Shown here piece after piece: positions 1-8,961 of a DNA stretch of 64,000 nt; positions within the stretch are counted from its first letter, which is position 1; each line of letters begins with the position of its first letter. The translations under genes and the position numbers were made by a program. The stretch is from Nitrospira sp. (GTDB lineage: Bacteria > Nitrospirota > Nitrospiria > Nitrospirales > Nitrospiraceae): positions 1 to 64,000 of the forward strand of contig JARFXQ010000006.1 of NCBI GenBank assembly GCA_029194725.1, given 5' to 3'. The notes under the pieces were generated by a model. That model was not told where the DNA came from. It made no database searches and saw nothing but the letters and a program-made list of their open reading frames with translations.

Positions 1-2
1 TC

Positions 3-656
3 GAAGCGTTGGAACGGGTCGCGGAGGAGGTGCTGGATCCGCAAGGCTATACCATCGATTGGAGCAATATCTCGTTTCAGGAGCGTCGGGTCAGTGGTCA
101 ATCAAGCCAAGTCTTTGCCATCGGGTTATTGATGGTCTTTCTCGTCTTGGCCGCACAGTTCGAGAGTTGGGTGGTGCCGTTTGCCGTCATTCTCGCCGTC
201 CCTTTCGCCGTGTTCGGTGCGTTGACGGCTGTCTGGCTTCGAGGGTTCGAAAACGACATCTATTTCCAGATCGGCCTCGTGACGCTGATCGGGCTTGCCG
301 CGAAAAATGCCATCCTGATCGTGGAATTTGCCAACACCCGTTATGAAGCGGGGCAACCGCTCATTGAAGCGGCGATAGAGGCGGCCCGTTTGCGGTTCAG
401 GCCGATCATCATGACGTCCCTGGCCTTTATCTTCGGTATGTTCCCCCTGGTGATCGCCTCGGGCGCCGGGGCTGCCAGCCGCCAGTCGATCGGGACCGGG
501 GTTCTCGGCGGCATGTTTGCGGCCACATTCTTGGCGATTTTCTTCGTGCCGTTATTTTTTGTGTTGCTGAGAAAGATGACTCGGCGGACTAAGCAACCGG
601 ACGCTAGGGAGCACCAAGCCATGAGGTCGAACTTGATGCCGGAGGAGAATTCCTAA
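3..656 (+). CDS. RND efflux permease (AcrB/HAE1 family), C-terminal part
   Basis: This is the 3' end of an inner-membrane RND proton/drug antiporter; the gene starts before the window. About 217 of the roughly 1040 residues usual for the family are visible. After a short porter-domain tail come five hydrophobic segments matching TM8-TM12, with the family-typical stretches [20 protein letters not shown] and [16 protein letters not shown] polar tail follows the last segment. The next gene, an outer-membrane channel lipoprotein, begins 1 base after the stop, so the two form one export operon. The substrate cannot be inferred from this fragment. Family assignment is secure. Confidence 0.95.
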   Translation, partial: EALERVAEEVLDPQGYTIDWSNISFQERRVSGQSSQVFAIGLLMVFLVLAAQFESWVVPFAVILAVPFAVFGALTAVWLRGFENDIYFQIGLVTLIGLAAKNAILIVEFANTRYEAGQPLIEAAIEAARLRFRPIIMTSLAFIFGMFPLVIASGAGAASRQSIGTGVLGGMFAATFLAIFFVPLFFVLLRKMTRRTKQPDAREHQAMRSNLMPEENS

Positions 657-657
657 C

Positions 658-2112
658 ATGCGTACAATCTTGGCCATCGGACTTGCGTGTCTCACCCTAT
701 CCTGTGCTATGGGCCCAAACTACTCCCGGCCTATGATGGATGTGGAAGATCGGTTTCGCATGGCGGAGGGCTCGCCGGACCTGCCTTCAATGGCTAATCT
801 GCCATGGTGGGATCTTCTGCGTGATGAGCAACTGCGACAGCTCATTCGAACGGCTCTGGCGGACAATTGGGACCTCCAGCGTGCGGTCGCGACCATCGAT
901 GAGTTTCGGGCGAGGGCCCTGGTCGCTCGAACCGACTTTTTGCCGCAAGTCGGGCTTACAATGAACGCGCCGGCCGCCCGCCACACAGTGTTCTTGGTTC
1001 CCGGCTTTCCCAATCCGTTCGACTATTACTTCCAAGGCAACTTGACGTGGGAGCTAGATCTGTGGGGCCGCATCAGACGGGCCAGCGAGGCGGCTCGCGC
1101 CGACTTGTTGTCCAAGGAAGAGAACCGCCGTGCGGTGACGATTCAACTGGTCAGTACAGTGGCCGAAACCTACTTCAATATTCTTCAGTTCGACCTCCAG
1201 CTCGACATCGCGGAGCGAACGGTACGAGCATGGGAAGAGTCAGTGCGGATCGCCCAGGCACGGTTGCGTCAAGGGATGACCTCGAAACTGGATGCGGATC
1301 AGTTTGAATCGGAACGAGCCAATGCGGCGGCCCGTGCGGCGGAACTCCAACGGCAGATGGTTCAAGCCGAGAATCAATTGAGTGTTCTGCTTGGCCGCAA
1401 GCCCTATGCCATCGTTCGTGGTCGCTCATTAGACGAGCAGATACTGGTTCCGGACGTTCCCGCAGGCTTGCCGTCCGATCTGTTGCAGCGCCGTCCCGAT
1501 GTGTTGGTTGCCGAACGGCAGTTGGCTGCCACCAACGCCCGCATCGGAGCCGCCAAGGCCGCGCGATTCCCCAAAATCAGCTTGACCGGGATGGCCGGTA
1601 TGGCTAATCCCGCATTGCAAGCGATCTTCTCAAATCCAGGTCACTTCGGTATGTTCGGTGCCGCGTTGGCGGCTCCTATCTTTAATGCCCAAATACTGGG
1701 TTTCGAGCAGGAAACGGTGGAAGCTCAAAACAAAGAAGCATTGGCACAGTATCAACAGACAATCCTGACGGCCTTTCGTGAAGTCGAGGACTCGCTCGTC
1801 GCTGTTCGGACGGCTCGCACTCAGAGCACATCACAGCAACAACAGGTCACGGCGTTGCAGTCGGCGTTGAAACTCGCCGAACTTCGCTACAAGGGAGGGT
1901 TGGCCAACTATCTGGATGTCCTCGTTGCCCGACGAGACTTGTTCCAGGCAGAGTTGTCGTGGACCAGTACACGTCGGTTCCATTTGGCGTCTGTCGTCCA
2001 GCTGTATAGAGCACTCGGCGGCGGATGGTCTCCTGATGGTCAACCGGCCGAGGAGCCAAGCAAGGATAGCGGCCATGGAGAAGCCCGCGCACGGACAGTG
2101 TCCAACCCATGA
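658..2112 (+). CDS. Outer-membrane efflux lipoprotein, NodT/OprM type
   Basis: This 484-residue protein is the outer-membrane channel of the tripartite RND pump encoded just upstream. A signal peptide ends in the lipobox LSCA near residue 16, predicting a lipid-anchored protein. The body carries the two OEP repeats typical of the TolC/NodT family, with family motifs such as DLLQRRPDV, ARFPKISL and LRYKGGLANYLDVL. The length is normal for the family. The start is supported by a GGAGGAG ribosome site inside the end of the permease gene. The membrane-fusion partner should lie upstream of the window. Confidence 0.95.
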   Translation: MRTILAIGLACLTLSCAMGPNYSRPMMDVEDRFRMAEGSPDLPSMANLPWWDLLRDEQLRQLIRTALADNWDLQRAVATIDEFRARALVARTDFLPQVGLTMNAPAARHTVFLVPGFPNPFDYYFQGNLTWELDLWGRIRRASEAARADLLSKEENRRAVTIQLVSTVAETYFNILQFDLQLDIAERTVRAWEESVRIAQARLRQGMTSKLDADQFESERANAAARAAELQRQMVQAENQLSVLLGRKPYAIVRGRSLDEQILVPDVPAGLPSDLLQRRPDVLVAERQLAATNARIGAAKAARFPKISLTGMAGMANPALQAIFSNPGHFGMFGAALAAPIFNAQILGFEQETVEAQNKEALAQYQQTILTAFREVEDSLVAVRTARTQSTSQQQQVTALQSALKLAELRYKGGLANYLDVLVARRDLFQAELSWTSTRRFHLASVVQLYRALGGGWSPDGQPAEEPSKDSGHGEARARTVSNP

Positions 2113-2318
2113 ATTGATCGCTCGTCGTTGGAGTCCGCACGCCTTCGATGAGCGGACTATCGACGCCGATTTATTACGAAATCATTCATGCCTTCGGCTA
2201 TCCAGGTGATCCAACTGTGCTTCCAGAACAGCTGCGAGAACGTGAGTTCCTGCCTTGGAGTCGTCGGCCGATTCGTGAGCGGACATTCTTTGGACAGTGG
2301 GGGAATCTCATCCTCTAA
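2075..2318 (+). pseudogene. Nitroreductase-family remnant with internal deletion
   Basis: Two fragments in different frames match the two ends of a nitroreductase. In the first frame, after an ATG at 2075, the text HELIARRWSPHAFDERTID resembles the usual N-terminus. From about 2173 a second frame reads HAFGYPGDPTVLPEQLRERE and then RRPIRERTFFGQWG, which resembles the usual C-terminus, ending at TAA 2316-2318. The FMN-binding middle (about 120 residues) is absent, so the gene is dead. It overlaps the 3' end of the efflux lipoprotein gene by 38 bases. Confidence 0.75.
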
Positions 2319-2342
2319 CAGGATTCATGAGGAGCCGAGCGG

Positions 2343-3074
2343 ATGAAATCATTGAGCGGGAAAGTGGCAATTGTGACGGGATCATCACGGGGAATCGGCC
2401 GAGCGATTGCGGAGCGATTGGCCGAGGGAGGCGCGATCGTCGTGGTGAACTATTCGAAGAGTGCGGAGAAAGCTCAGCAGGTCGTTGCGGTGATACAAGC
2501 CAAAGGCGGCAAGGCACTCGCGGTCCAAGCAGACATGAGCCAGCTGGCGGACGCGCGCCGGCTGGTGGTCGATACGGTCAAACAATTCAACCGGCTTGAT
2601 ATTCTCGTGAACAACGCCGGGAAATTCATGCCGAAGCCGTTTGAGGAAACGACCGAGGAAGACTTTGACGGCGTGATTGCCCTGAATGCCAAGGGGCCGT
2701 ACTTTGCCATGCAGGAAGCGGCCAGAGCGTTGAAGGACGGCGGACGTATCGTGAACATCTCGACCGGCGGGACGCATCAGCGCTTTCCCGGGGCTACGGC
2801 CTATCTCGGGAGCAAAGCGGCGCTCGAACAATACACCAAGGGATTGGCGCAAGAACTGGCCTCGAAGGGGATCACGGTGAATACCGTCTCGCCGGGTTTC
2901 ACCGAGACTGGGATGATGACGGAAGAATACCGGCAGATGGGCATTGAGCTCTCGCCGATGAAGCGGCTCGGGGTGCCGAAAGATATCGCTGACGTGGTGG
3001 CGTTCATCGTGAGTGAAGAGGCTCGGTGGCTCACAGGACAGACGATACAGGCCGGTGGCGGGATGGTCATGTGA
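2343..3074 (+). CDS. SDR-family NAD(P)-dependent oxidoreductase
   Basis: This 243-residue classical short-chain dehydrogenase/reductase resembles 3-oxoacyl-ACP reductase and glucose dehydrogenase-like enzymes. The cofactor loop VTGSSRGIG sits at about residues 11-19, NNAG near 89, a Ser in NISTGG, and the catalytic YLGSK near 155-159. The C-terminus has the usual LTGQTIQAGGG. A GAGGAG ribosome site precedes the ATG. Substrate specificity cannot be read from sequence. It lies upstream of another Rossmann-fold gene (NmrA-like) in the same orientation. Confidence 0.9.
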   Translation: MKSLSGKVAIVTGSSRGIGRAIAERLAEGGAIVVVNYSKSAEKAQQVVAVIQAKGGKALAVQADMSQLADARRLVVDTVKQFNRLDILVNNAGKFMPKPFEETTEEDFDGVIALNAKGPYFAMQEAARALKDGGRIVNISTGGTHQRFPGATAYLGSKAALEQYTKGLAQELASKGITVNTVSPGFTETGMMTEEYRQMGIELSPMKRLGVPKDIADVVAFIVSEEARWLTGQTIQAGGGMVM

Positions 3075-3122
3075 CGTACAGCGAGACCGAATACTATCCT
3101 GGTTTGGAAGAGAGGGACCATC

Positions 3123-4073
3123 ATGACTGACAGAAAAATCATCGCCGTTGTGGGCGCGACCGGCATGCAGGGCGGCGGGCTTGTGCGGGCAATCATGAGC
3201 GATCCGGACAAGACATTTATCGCCCGTGCATTGACGAGGGATGTGAATTCAGAGAAGGCCAAGGCTCTCCTCAAGCTTGGCGCCGAGGTCGTACCTGCCG
3301 ACCTGGACGATGCACCCGGTCTGAAGCGTGCCTTCGCGGGCGCGGACGGGGTCTTCTGCTTGACCAATTTCTGGGAACATTTTTCTCCGGAAAAAGAACA
3401 TGCGCAGGCGAAGAGCCAAGCGGAAGCGGCAAAAGAAGCTGGTGTGCGACATGTGATCTGGTCGACGTTGGAAGATACACGCAAATGGGTGCCGCTGTCG
3501 GACAACCGTATGCCGACGTTAATGGAGAAATATAAGGTCCCGCATTTCGACGCCAAAGGCGAAGCGGATCGGGAGTTCAGCAAGCTGGGCCTTCCGGTCA
3601 CGTTTCTTCTGGCCTCGTTTTATTGGGACAATTTGATTTTCTTCGGCATGGGGCCAAAGAAAGGACCGGATGGCACGCTTCTGTTCACCATGCCGATGGG
3701 AGACAAGAAGTTGCCTGGGATCGCGGTCGAGGACATTGGAAGGTGCGCCTTTGGAATTTTCAAGAGAGGTCAAGAATACATCGGCAAGACGGTCGGGATT
3801 GCGGGTGAACATTTGACGGGCGTGGAAATGGCAGTGGCCATGACCAAAGCGTTCGGTCAAACGGTACGTTACAATGAAGTGACTCCGGAACAGTACCGAG
3901 GATTCGGGTTCCCCGGGGCTGACGACCTCGGGAACATGTTCCAGTTCAAGCGCGATTTCAACGAGGTATTCTGCGCGGCACGCAACCCTGCCGTCGCGAG
4001 GAGGTTGAACCCTGCATTGCAGACATTCGACGCCTGGCTGGCGCAGAACAAGAGCCGCATTCCACTGACGTAA
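3123..4073 (+). CDS. NmrA/HSCARG-like NAD(P)-binding protein
   Basis: This 316-residue atypical SDR starts with the dinucleotide motif VVGATGMQGGGLVRAI. It follows the NmrA pattern: a Rossmann domain without the YxxxK catalytic pair, and a C-terminal part with FWEHF and QYRGFGFPGADDLGNMFQ. Such proteins sense redox state or act as reductases of uncertain substrate. A GAGAGG-like site lies before the ATG. Its stop overlaps the start of the next gene by one base (TAATG), suggesting translational coupling with the glycosylase. Confidence 0.85.
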   Translation: MTDRKIIAVVGATGMQGGGLVRAIMSDPDKTFIARALTRDVNSEKAKALLKLGAEVVPADLDDAPGLKRAFAGADGVFCLTNFWEHFSPEKEHAQAKSQAEAAKEAGVRHVIWSTLEDTRKWVPLSDNRMPTLMEKYKVPHFDAKGEADREFSKLGLPVTFLLASFYWDNLIFFGMGPKKGPDGTLLFTMPMGDKKLPGIAVEDIGRCAFGIFKRGQEYIGKTVGIAGEHLTGVEMAVAMTKAFGQTVRYNEVTPEQYRGFGFPGADDLGNMFQFKRDFNEVFCAARNPAVARRLNPALQTFDAWLAQNKSRIPLT

Positions 4074-4705
4074 TGGGTCACCTCGATTCTGAACCGACCG
4101 ACCATCTTTCCAAAGTTGATCCGGTCATGTGTCGGTTGATCGAGGAGATTGGCCCTTTCTCACTGAAACCGAAAGACCGCCGCTCGCCGTTCGAATCGCT
4201 TGCCCGTGCAATCGCCTACCAACAGCTTCACGACAAAGCCGCCGAGAGCATCCTCAAGCGATTCATCGCGCTCTTTCCTGGTCGGAGATTCCCTCGTCCT
4301 GATGAGCTGCTTGCCATGCATATGAGATCGGTCAGGAAAGCCGGTTTCTCACGACCGAAGATTATGGCGCTTCGTGATCTGGCTATAAAGACCATCGACG
4401 GGACTGTGCCGACAAGCCGTATGATCAGGCGGTTGGCTGATGAGGCGATTATCGAGCGCCTGATCGCAGTCCGAGGCATCGGCCAATGGACGATCGAGAT
4501 GTTGCTGATCTTTCAGTTGGGGCGTCCTGATGTGTTGCCGGTCGATGATTTCGGCCTGCGCAATGGTTTCCGCATAGCCTACCGACGGCCCACCATGCCC
4601 ACGCCAAAACAGCTGTTACAATATGGCGAGCGATGGAGACCCTATCGTACGGCCGCCGCCTGGTATCTTTGGCGAGCGGCGGACCGAGCGAAGGCGGGAT
4701 CGTGA
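4073..4705 (+). CDS. DNA-3-methyladenine glycosylase, AlkA/HhH-GPD type
   Basis: This 210-residue base-excision repair enzyme removes alkylated bases from DNA. The helix-hairpin-helix is visible in IAVRGIGQWTIEM, followed by LGRPDVLPVDDFGLRNG, which contains the catalytic aspartate of the HhH-GPD superfamily. The early motif ARAIAYQQLHDKAAESI is also typical. At 210 residues it lacks the N-terminal domain of E. coli AlkA and resembles the compact bacterial and yeast Mag forms. It is coupled by a one-base overlap to the NmrA-like gene. Confidence 0.9.
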   Translation: MGHLDSEPTDHLSKVDPVMCRLIEEIGPFSLKPKDRRSPFESLARAIAYQQLHDKAAESILKRFIALFPGRRFPRPDELLAMHMRSVRKAGFSRPKIMALRDLAIKTIDGTVPTSRMIRRLADEAIIERLIAVRGIGQWTIEMLLIFQLGRPDVLPVDDFGLRNGFRIAYRRPTMPTPKQLLQYGERWRPYRTAAAWYLWRAADRAKAGS

Positions 4706-4760
4706 TGTATTGGAGCGCGAGTTCAATGCAGATCTCTCATCGAAGACGTTAACGATTGAG

Positions 4761-4898
4761 CTAACCGGCGCCGAGTAAGCGCAGCGAACGGTAGTACCAA
4801 CCCATGGCCTGTTCCTCTGCGCTGTAGGCATCAACGATGATTTCCATCCCGATGCGCTCCTCGCGCTGTTCATCGCGCCGAGGCTGCTTTGCTCGCAT
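4761..4898 (-). pseudogene. Truncated CcbP-like calcium-binding protein remnant
   Basis: A 45-codon reading frame contains the block REERIGMEIIVDAYSAEEQA followed by MGWYY. I recognise this as the N-terminal half of the small calcium-binding protein family (CcbP, PF11535), where it is followed by a Y-L-E-D segment and another 60 or so residues. Here the frame runs into unrelated SLRLLGAG and stops. The rest of the family is missing on the minus strand downstream, so this looks like a 3'-truncated relic. Apart from it, the 4706-5011 interval holds nothing I can identify. Confidence 0.6.
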
Positions 4899-5011
4899 GG
4901 CGCTTTCAGGCCTTACGCTCAAGTTCAGCGGGCGCGCGCAACGGCACTGGATGTCGAGCGAGCATCTGTTGCGCGCGCTCCGCTGCAACCGCTAGTTCGG
5001 CTGCTCTTCAA

Positions 5012-5899
5012 TCACTTCGGCTGAGCACGCCGCGCCCAATAGTCAATCTGGAAGACGATGTTGCCGGCTTCGATAAGTCGCAGATACCAATCCTTCGTCA
5101 GCGCCAGCGCCGCAGCAACGTCCGAAGTTGACTGGCCGTCAACAGTCGGAACAAGCGAACTGATTGGTCCTTCCGATGGCCTGGCCAGCCCGCCGGGTGG
5201 CTGAGTGGTAGCAGTGTGCTCAGCATTATACTTAGTTGACAGGTCCCGCATGTATTGCCGCACGGCCAGAGCCATTCTCGTGGCAGCCTCGTGAACAATC
5301 TTGTTGCGCCGCGAACGGAACAGAGCGATCGCGGACCCAAATGGTCGAATGTCGTCCAGCAACCCCGCGTGGGCCGACAGGTCGATTCCACGAGCGGTTA
5401 GTTGCTGGGACGCCGATTCAAACGGTGCCGCGTAGCCTGGCGTTGGTCTCATGTTTGGATTGTACTTGGCCACAGACCTCCCTGTGGACGTGACTATGAG
5501 TAGTTGGCGGAGACGATCGGAGGCCATGGCAAGCTTGACTACTGCATCTATGTAGTAACTCCAGAATGGCTGATCACGGCTTGTGCAAGCCATCGCGTCG
5601 TCATACCAGAGTAGCATTAGACCAATGGAGTATCTCGACGAGTCCATGAGGCCACAGTAGTCCTCTCCCATTGTGAGCAAGGCGGTCTCGATGTCAGTGG
5701 GCGGGCGCGCGACCGGCCGCAGATCCATAAGCGCGTTGAAATCGATATCAGGCTGATCCGTTTGCCACATGGCAAATCCGACGTACTCAGAGCTGGGCGT
5801 GTCCGCATCCTCCCACGCGTATTCTTGCAATGAGTACAGATTAGAGGCGTGGAGTGCATTCTCCAGATACTCTTCAAACTGGCGTAGGTCGAATGTCAT
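5012..5899 (-). CDS. HEPN-like hypothetical protein
   Basis: This soluble, mostly helical protein of 295 residues has no confident family name. A central segment FRSRRNKIVHEAA contains R-x4-H (RNKIVH), the signature of HEPN domains, which in many defence and toxin proteins forms an RNase site; a Cthe_2314-like HEPN is one possibility. The start at 5899 is preferred over an in-frame ATG at 5917 because GGGAGAG lies at good distance before it. It stands alone, convergent with the glycosylase gene and divergent from the ferredoxin-MBL gene. No nucleotidyltransferase partner is adjacent. Confidence 0.55.
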   Translation of the reverse strand: MTFDLRQFEEYLENALHASNLYSLQEYAWEDADTPSSEYVGFAMWQTDQPDIDFNALMDLRPVARPPTDIETALLTMGEDYCGLMDSSRYSIGLMLLWYDDAMACTSRDQPFWSYYIDAVVKLAMASDRLRQLLIVTSTGRSVAKYNPNMRPTPGYAAPFESASQQLTARGIDLSAHAGLLDDIRPFGSAIALFRSRRNKIVHEAATRMALAVRQYMRDLSTKYNAEHTATTQPPGGLARPSEGPISSLVPTVDGQSTSDVAAALALTKDWYLRLIEAGNIVFQIDYWARRAQPK

Positions 5900-6065
5900 C
5901 CCCGCTCTCTCCCACATGGCGCTGTGGCAGCCTAACCAATTATTAGACAGTTGTGCACGCTAGCAAAAATTTTTCGATCCCGTCAATTACAAAGACAGAT
6001 AATTTGACATATCTCTTTAATATCATTCATGATTCGAAACGTCTAACATGCGATTTTAATAGACC

Positions 6066-6947
6066 ATGGCGGATCGGAACAAACGACTCGATTCCAATGT
6101 CGCCGGAAATTTTTTTGTCGATGCGACCTGCATCAATTGCGACACCTGTCGGCAGTTGGCGCCGTTGAGCTTCGAAGAAGTCGGCGACTATTCAGCGATC
6201 AGCCGTCAGCCGGATAGCGACTCGCGGATTCATCAAGCGTACCAGGCCTTGCTCGCCTGTCCGGTCGGCTCGATCGGGACGGAACACAGCGACAAGTCAA
6301 GGCTGCAAACCGCTATGGCGAGCTTTCCCCTCCAGATCGAGAACGGGGTGAGTTATTGCGGTTTCAACTCGGAGAAATCGTTCGGAGCGAATGGTTTTTT
6401 CATTGAACATCAGGACGGCAACTGGCTGATCGACTCTCCTCGGTACATCAAGCATCTCGTTGAGGTCTTTGAGCGGCGGGGAGGTATCGCCCATATCTTC
6501 CTGACCCACAAGGATGACGTGGCGGATGCGGATAAGTATGCGGCGCATTTCGGCGCGAAGCGCATCATCCATCAAGCCGATAGCGATGTTGCTCCGACGG
6601 CAGAACGGGTGATCGGAGGGGAGGAGCCGGTTCGGGTTGGAGCAGAGTTTCAAATCATTCCCGTGCCGGGCCATACGGCCGGGAGCATGGCGCTGTTGTA
6701 TCGGGAGCGTTTTCTCTTCACCGGCGATCATCTCTGGTGGGATCCTCACAGCAAATCGTTGGAAGCTCCGACCCGTCTCATTTGGAGAAGATGGACCCTG
6801 ATTGAGTCCATTCGGAAACTCCTCGACTACCGGTTTGAATGGGTACTGGCCGGGCATGGCGATCGAGTACATCTCGCTTCGACCGAGATGCGAGCACAAC
6901 TGCAGGCCTTGGTCGAGCGGCGCGAAAAGGGCCGTGTCTTGCGCTAG
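6066..6947 (+). CDS. Ferredoxin-domain plus metallo-beta-lactamase-fold protein
   Basis: This 293-residue fusion has an N-terminal 4Fe-4S ferredoxin-like domain with C22-x2-C25-x2-C28 and C65-P. An MBL-fold domain follows. The usual HxHxDH metal motif is replaced by LTHKDDVADADKYAAHFGA, while the later ligands PVPGHTAGS and FTGDH are kept. I know this layout from cyanobacterial and plant ferredoxin-MBL proteins; their substrate is not established to my knowledge. Upstream DNA (5940-6060) is AT-rich and includes TTGACA near 6006, a plausible promoter region. The MFS gene starts 3 bases after its stop, so the two are probably co-transcribed. Confidence 0.85.
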   Translation: MADRNKRLDSNVAGNFFVDATCINCDTCRQLAPLSFEEVGDYSAISRQPDSDSRIHQAYQALLACPVGSIGTEHSDKSRLQTAMASFPLQIENGVSYCGFNSEKSFGANGFFIEHQDGNWLIDSPRYIKHLVEVFERRGGIAHIFLTHKDDVADADKYAAHFGAKRIIHQADSDVAPTAERVIGGEEPVRVGAEFQIIPVPGHTAGSMALLYRERFLFTGDHLWWDPHSKSLEAPTRLIWRRWTLIESIRKLLDYRFEWVLAGHGDRVHLASTEMRAQLQALVERREKGRVLR

Positions 6948-6949
6948 AG

Positions 6950-8584
6950 ATGCTCACATCCGTCGCACAGTGGATCGATCGCAATATTCTCTCTCTCGGC
7001 CGCGAGATGCGGCTGTCCTATCTCCCGCCGCTCATGGTCTATGTCGCCTACGGTATTTCTGGTCTCACCGGTATCGTCGGGACGTTCTTCGTCAAGGACT
7101 ACCTCGGACTCTCCGCTGCATTTCTCGCCGCACTCGGTTTTTGGGCCGGAATTCCCTGGGCCCTCAAGATGCCGATCGGTCACACGGTCGATCTCGTGTG
7201 GCGGTGGAAGAGCTGGCTCGTTGGGCTGGGTGCGGGGCTGTTGACGATCAGCCTCGGGATCATGGCCCTGTTGATCGGTAACCGCGAAGCGATGACGACG
7301 ATATTGTCGGCGGAAATTTGGTATGTCCTGAGTGTGTTGCTTGCTCCCATCGGGTATGTCATTCAAGACGTCGTTGCAGACGCCATGACCGTCGAGGCGG
7401 TTCCCCGTGTCGACGATCAGGGGCACCCGTTCGACGATCAAACATGCAAGCTGATGCATACCACGATGCAGACGCTCGGGCGCGTTGCGATCGTCGGCGG
7501 CGGGATCCTCGTGGCGCTCGTGAATGTGTATGTCTTCAGCGGGACGGAGGGGCTGTCTCAAGCCGAACTCGTTCGAGTATACAAGAACATCTACTTGATG
7601 GCCATGGTGATCCCGGTCGTCTCGGTGGTGGGAGTCGGATTAGCCTGGTGGCTCAAGCGGCGGCAGATGCAGCAATTTATTCAGGAAGGATTCTCACGGG
7701 AGCAGGCCCGGCAGATGGTGAATGTCCGTGATATCGAGAACGAACCGACGAAACCGAACTGGTGGATCCTCGGTGGAAGTTTGGCCTTTGTCCTTTTCTC
7801 GTTAACGGTCGGATTGAGTGGATTGCCCTATCGAGAGGAGATCGTGTTCGCCGGATCGATGAGCATTGTGTTGTTCTTGATGTCGAAGCTCGTTCGGGAG
7901 CTGGAACCTGATAAGCGACACACCCTCGTCGGCACCGCCGCGGTGATCTTCGCCTTGCGCGCGATTCCAGGACCTGGCCCAGGATCGACCTGGTGGATGA
8001 TCGATGACCTGAAGTTCGATCAACAATTCCTGTCCGTCCTCTCCTTGATCGGAGGCATTTTGGCATTGGTGGGCATGTTCGCCTTTCGGCGCTTCATGGC
8101 CGAACGTTCGATCATGTATGTGGTCGGATTTTTGACCGTCGTCGGGACTATCCTCTCTTTACCGATCGTGAGTATGTATTACGGATTACACGAATGGACG
8201 TCGAAGGTGACCGGTGGAATCGTCGATGCCAGATTCATCGCGTTGGTCGACACGGCACTGGAATCGCCGCTCGTGCAGATCTCCATGATTCCGATGTTGG
8301 CCTGGATCGCGAACTCCGCTCCAGCCAATCTGAAAGCCACCTTCTTTGCCGTGATGGCCTCTTTCACCAACCTCGCGCTTTCTTTCAGCCAACTCGGCAC
8401 CAAGTATCTCAATGAGATCTTCGTCGTTACCAGGGAGGTACGCGATCAAGCGACCAGTGCTCTCCAGACTCCAGCCGATTATAGCCAGCTTGGCGATCTC
8501 TTGATCACGCAACTGATGATCGGATTGGCCCTTCCCTTCTCCGCCATCCTGTTTGCGAAACTCACCAAGTTTAAGAGCGCGTGA
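6950..8584 (+). CDS. MFS-type membrane transporter
   Basis: This integral membrane protein of about 544 residues has roughly twelve or more hydrophobic segments. It begins with an amphipathic stretch and LPPLMVYVAYGISGLTGIVG, and contains GFWAGIPWALKMPIGHTVD, similar to the cytoplasmic loop of MFS and folate/biopterin (BT1) carriers. The ATG at 6950 follows the previous stop by 3 bases; a longer in-frame start at 6839 would lie inside the ferredoxin-MBL gene and adds a non-membrane, Arg-rich leader, so it is less likely. The substrate is unknown. Confidence 0.85.
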   Translation: MLTSVAQWIDRNILSLGREMRLSYLPPLMVYVAYGISGLTGIVGTFFVKDYLGLSAAFLAALGFWAGIPWALKMPIGHTVDLVWRWKSWLVGLGAGLLTISLGIMALLIGNREAMTTILSAEIWYVLSVLLAPIGYVIQDVVADAMTVEAVPRVDDQGHPFDDQTCKLMHTTMQTLGRVAIVGGGILVALVNVYVFSGTEGLSQAELVRVYKNIYLMAMVIPVVSVVGVGLAWWLKRRQMQQFIQEGFSREQARQMVNVRDIENEPTKPNWWILGGSLAFVLFSLTVGLSGLPYREEIVFAGSMSIVLFLMSKLVRELEPDKRHTLVGTAAVIFALRAIPGPGPGSTWWMIDDLKFDQQFLSVLSLIGGILALVGMFAFRRFMAERSIMYVVGFLTVVGTILSLPIVSMYYGLHEWTSKVTGGIVDARFIALVDTALESPLVQISMIPMLAWIANSAPANLKATFFAVMASFTNLALSFSQLGTKYLNEIFVVTREVRDQATSALQTPADYSQLGDLLITQLMIGLALPFSAILFAKLTKFKSA

Positions 8585-8658
8585 GAGCGTGAGACGATTC
8601 CGTCAGTAGGTCCACGGGTGTTGCAAAGTGAGACAGCTCTCTGAGGCTGTGGCTTTTT

Positions 8659-8679
8659 CGATTCATTGTGAATGAATCG
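8659..8679. promoter_or_regulatory. Perfect 9-bp inverted repeat with 3-base centre
   Basis: CGATTCATT-GTG-AATGAATCG is a perfect palindrome in the 377-base gap between the MFS gene and the LuxR-type gene. It is not followed by a T-run on either strand, so an operator is more likely than a terminator, although it lies about 280 bases upstream of the next gene. Apart from this, 8585-8961 holds no gene I can support. Confidence 0.4.
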
Positions 8680-8961
8680 GATTGGATACAACTGAAACCG
8701 CTGCTACGTGTTCTCCCCAGCCATCATGTTGAATTCAGGTTGAAATGTTCTCAGTGCGTGGATGCCGATGGCCTAGCATCAAACTTGCTGGTTATGAGCG
8801 AATCGTCACACGTTTTGTGAACAATCTATTAGGTTTACTTTTCCACTTTATTTGGCTACAAGGATTTTTCAGCAGAGCAAGTACTTCCAGGTTAGGGACC
8901 GGGTCGATTTCTGCTCTCGAGGGGATGCCGTCATCCATAGGCTATTGTGAGGTCATCGGTG

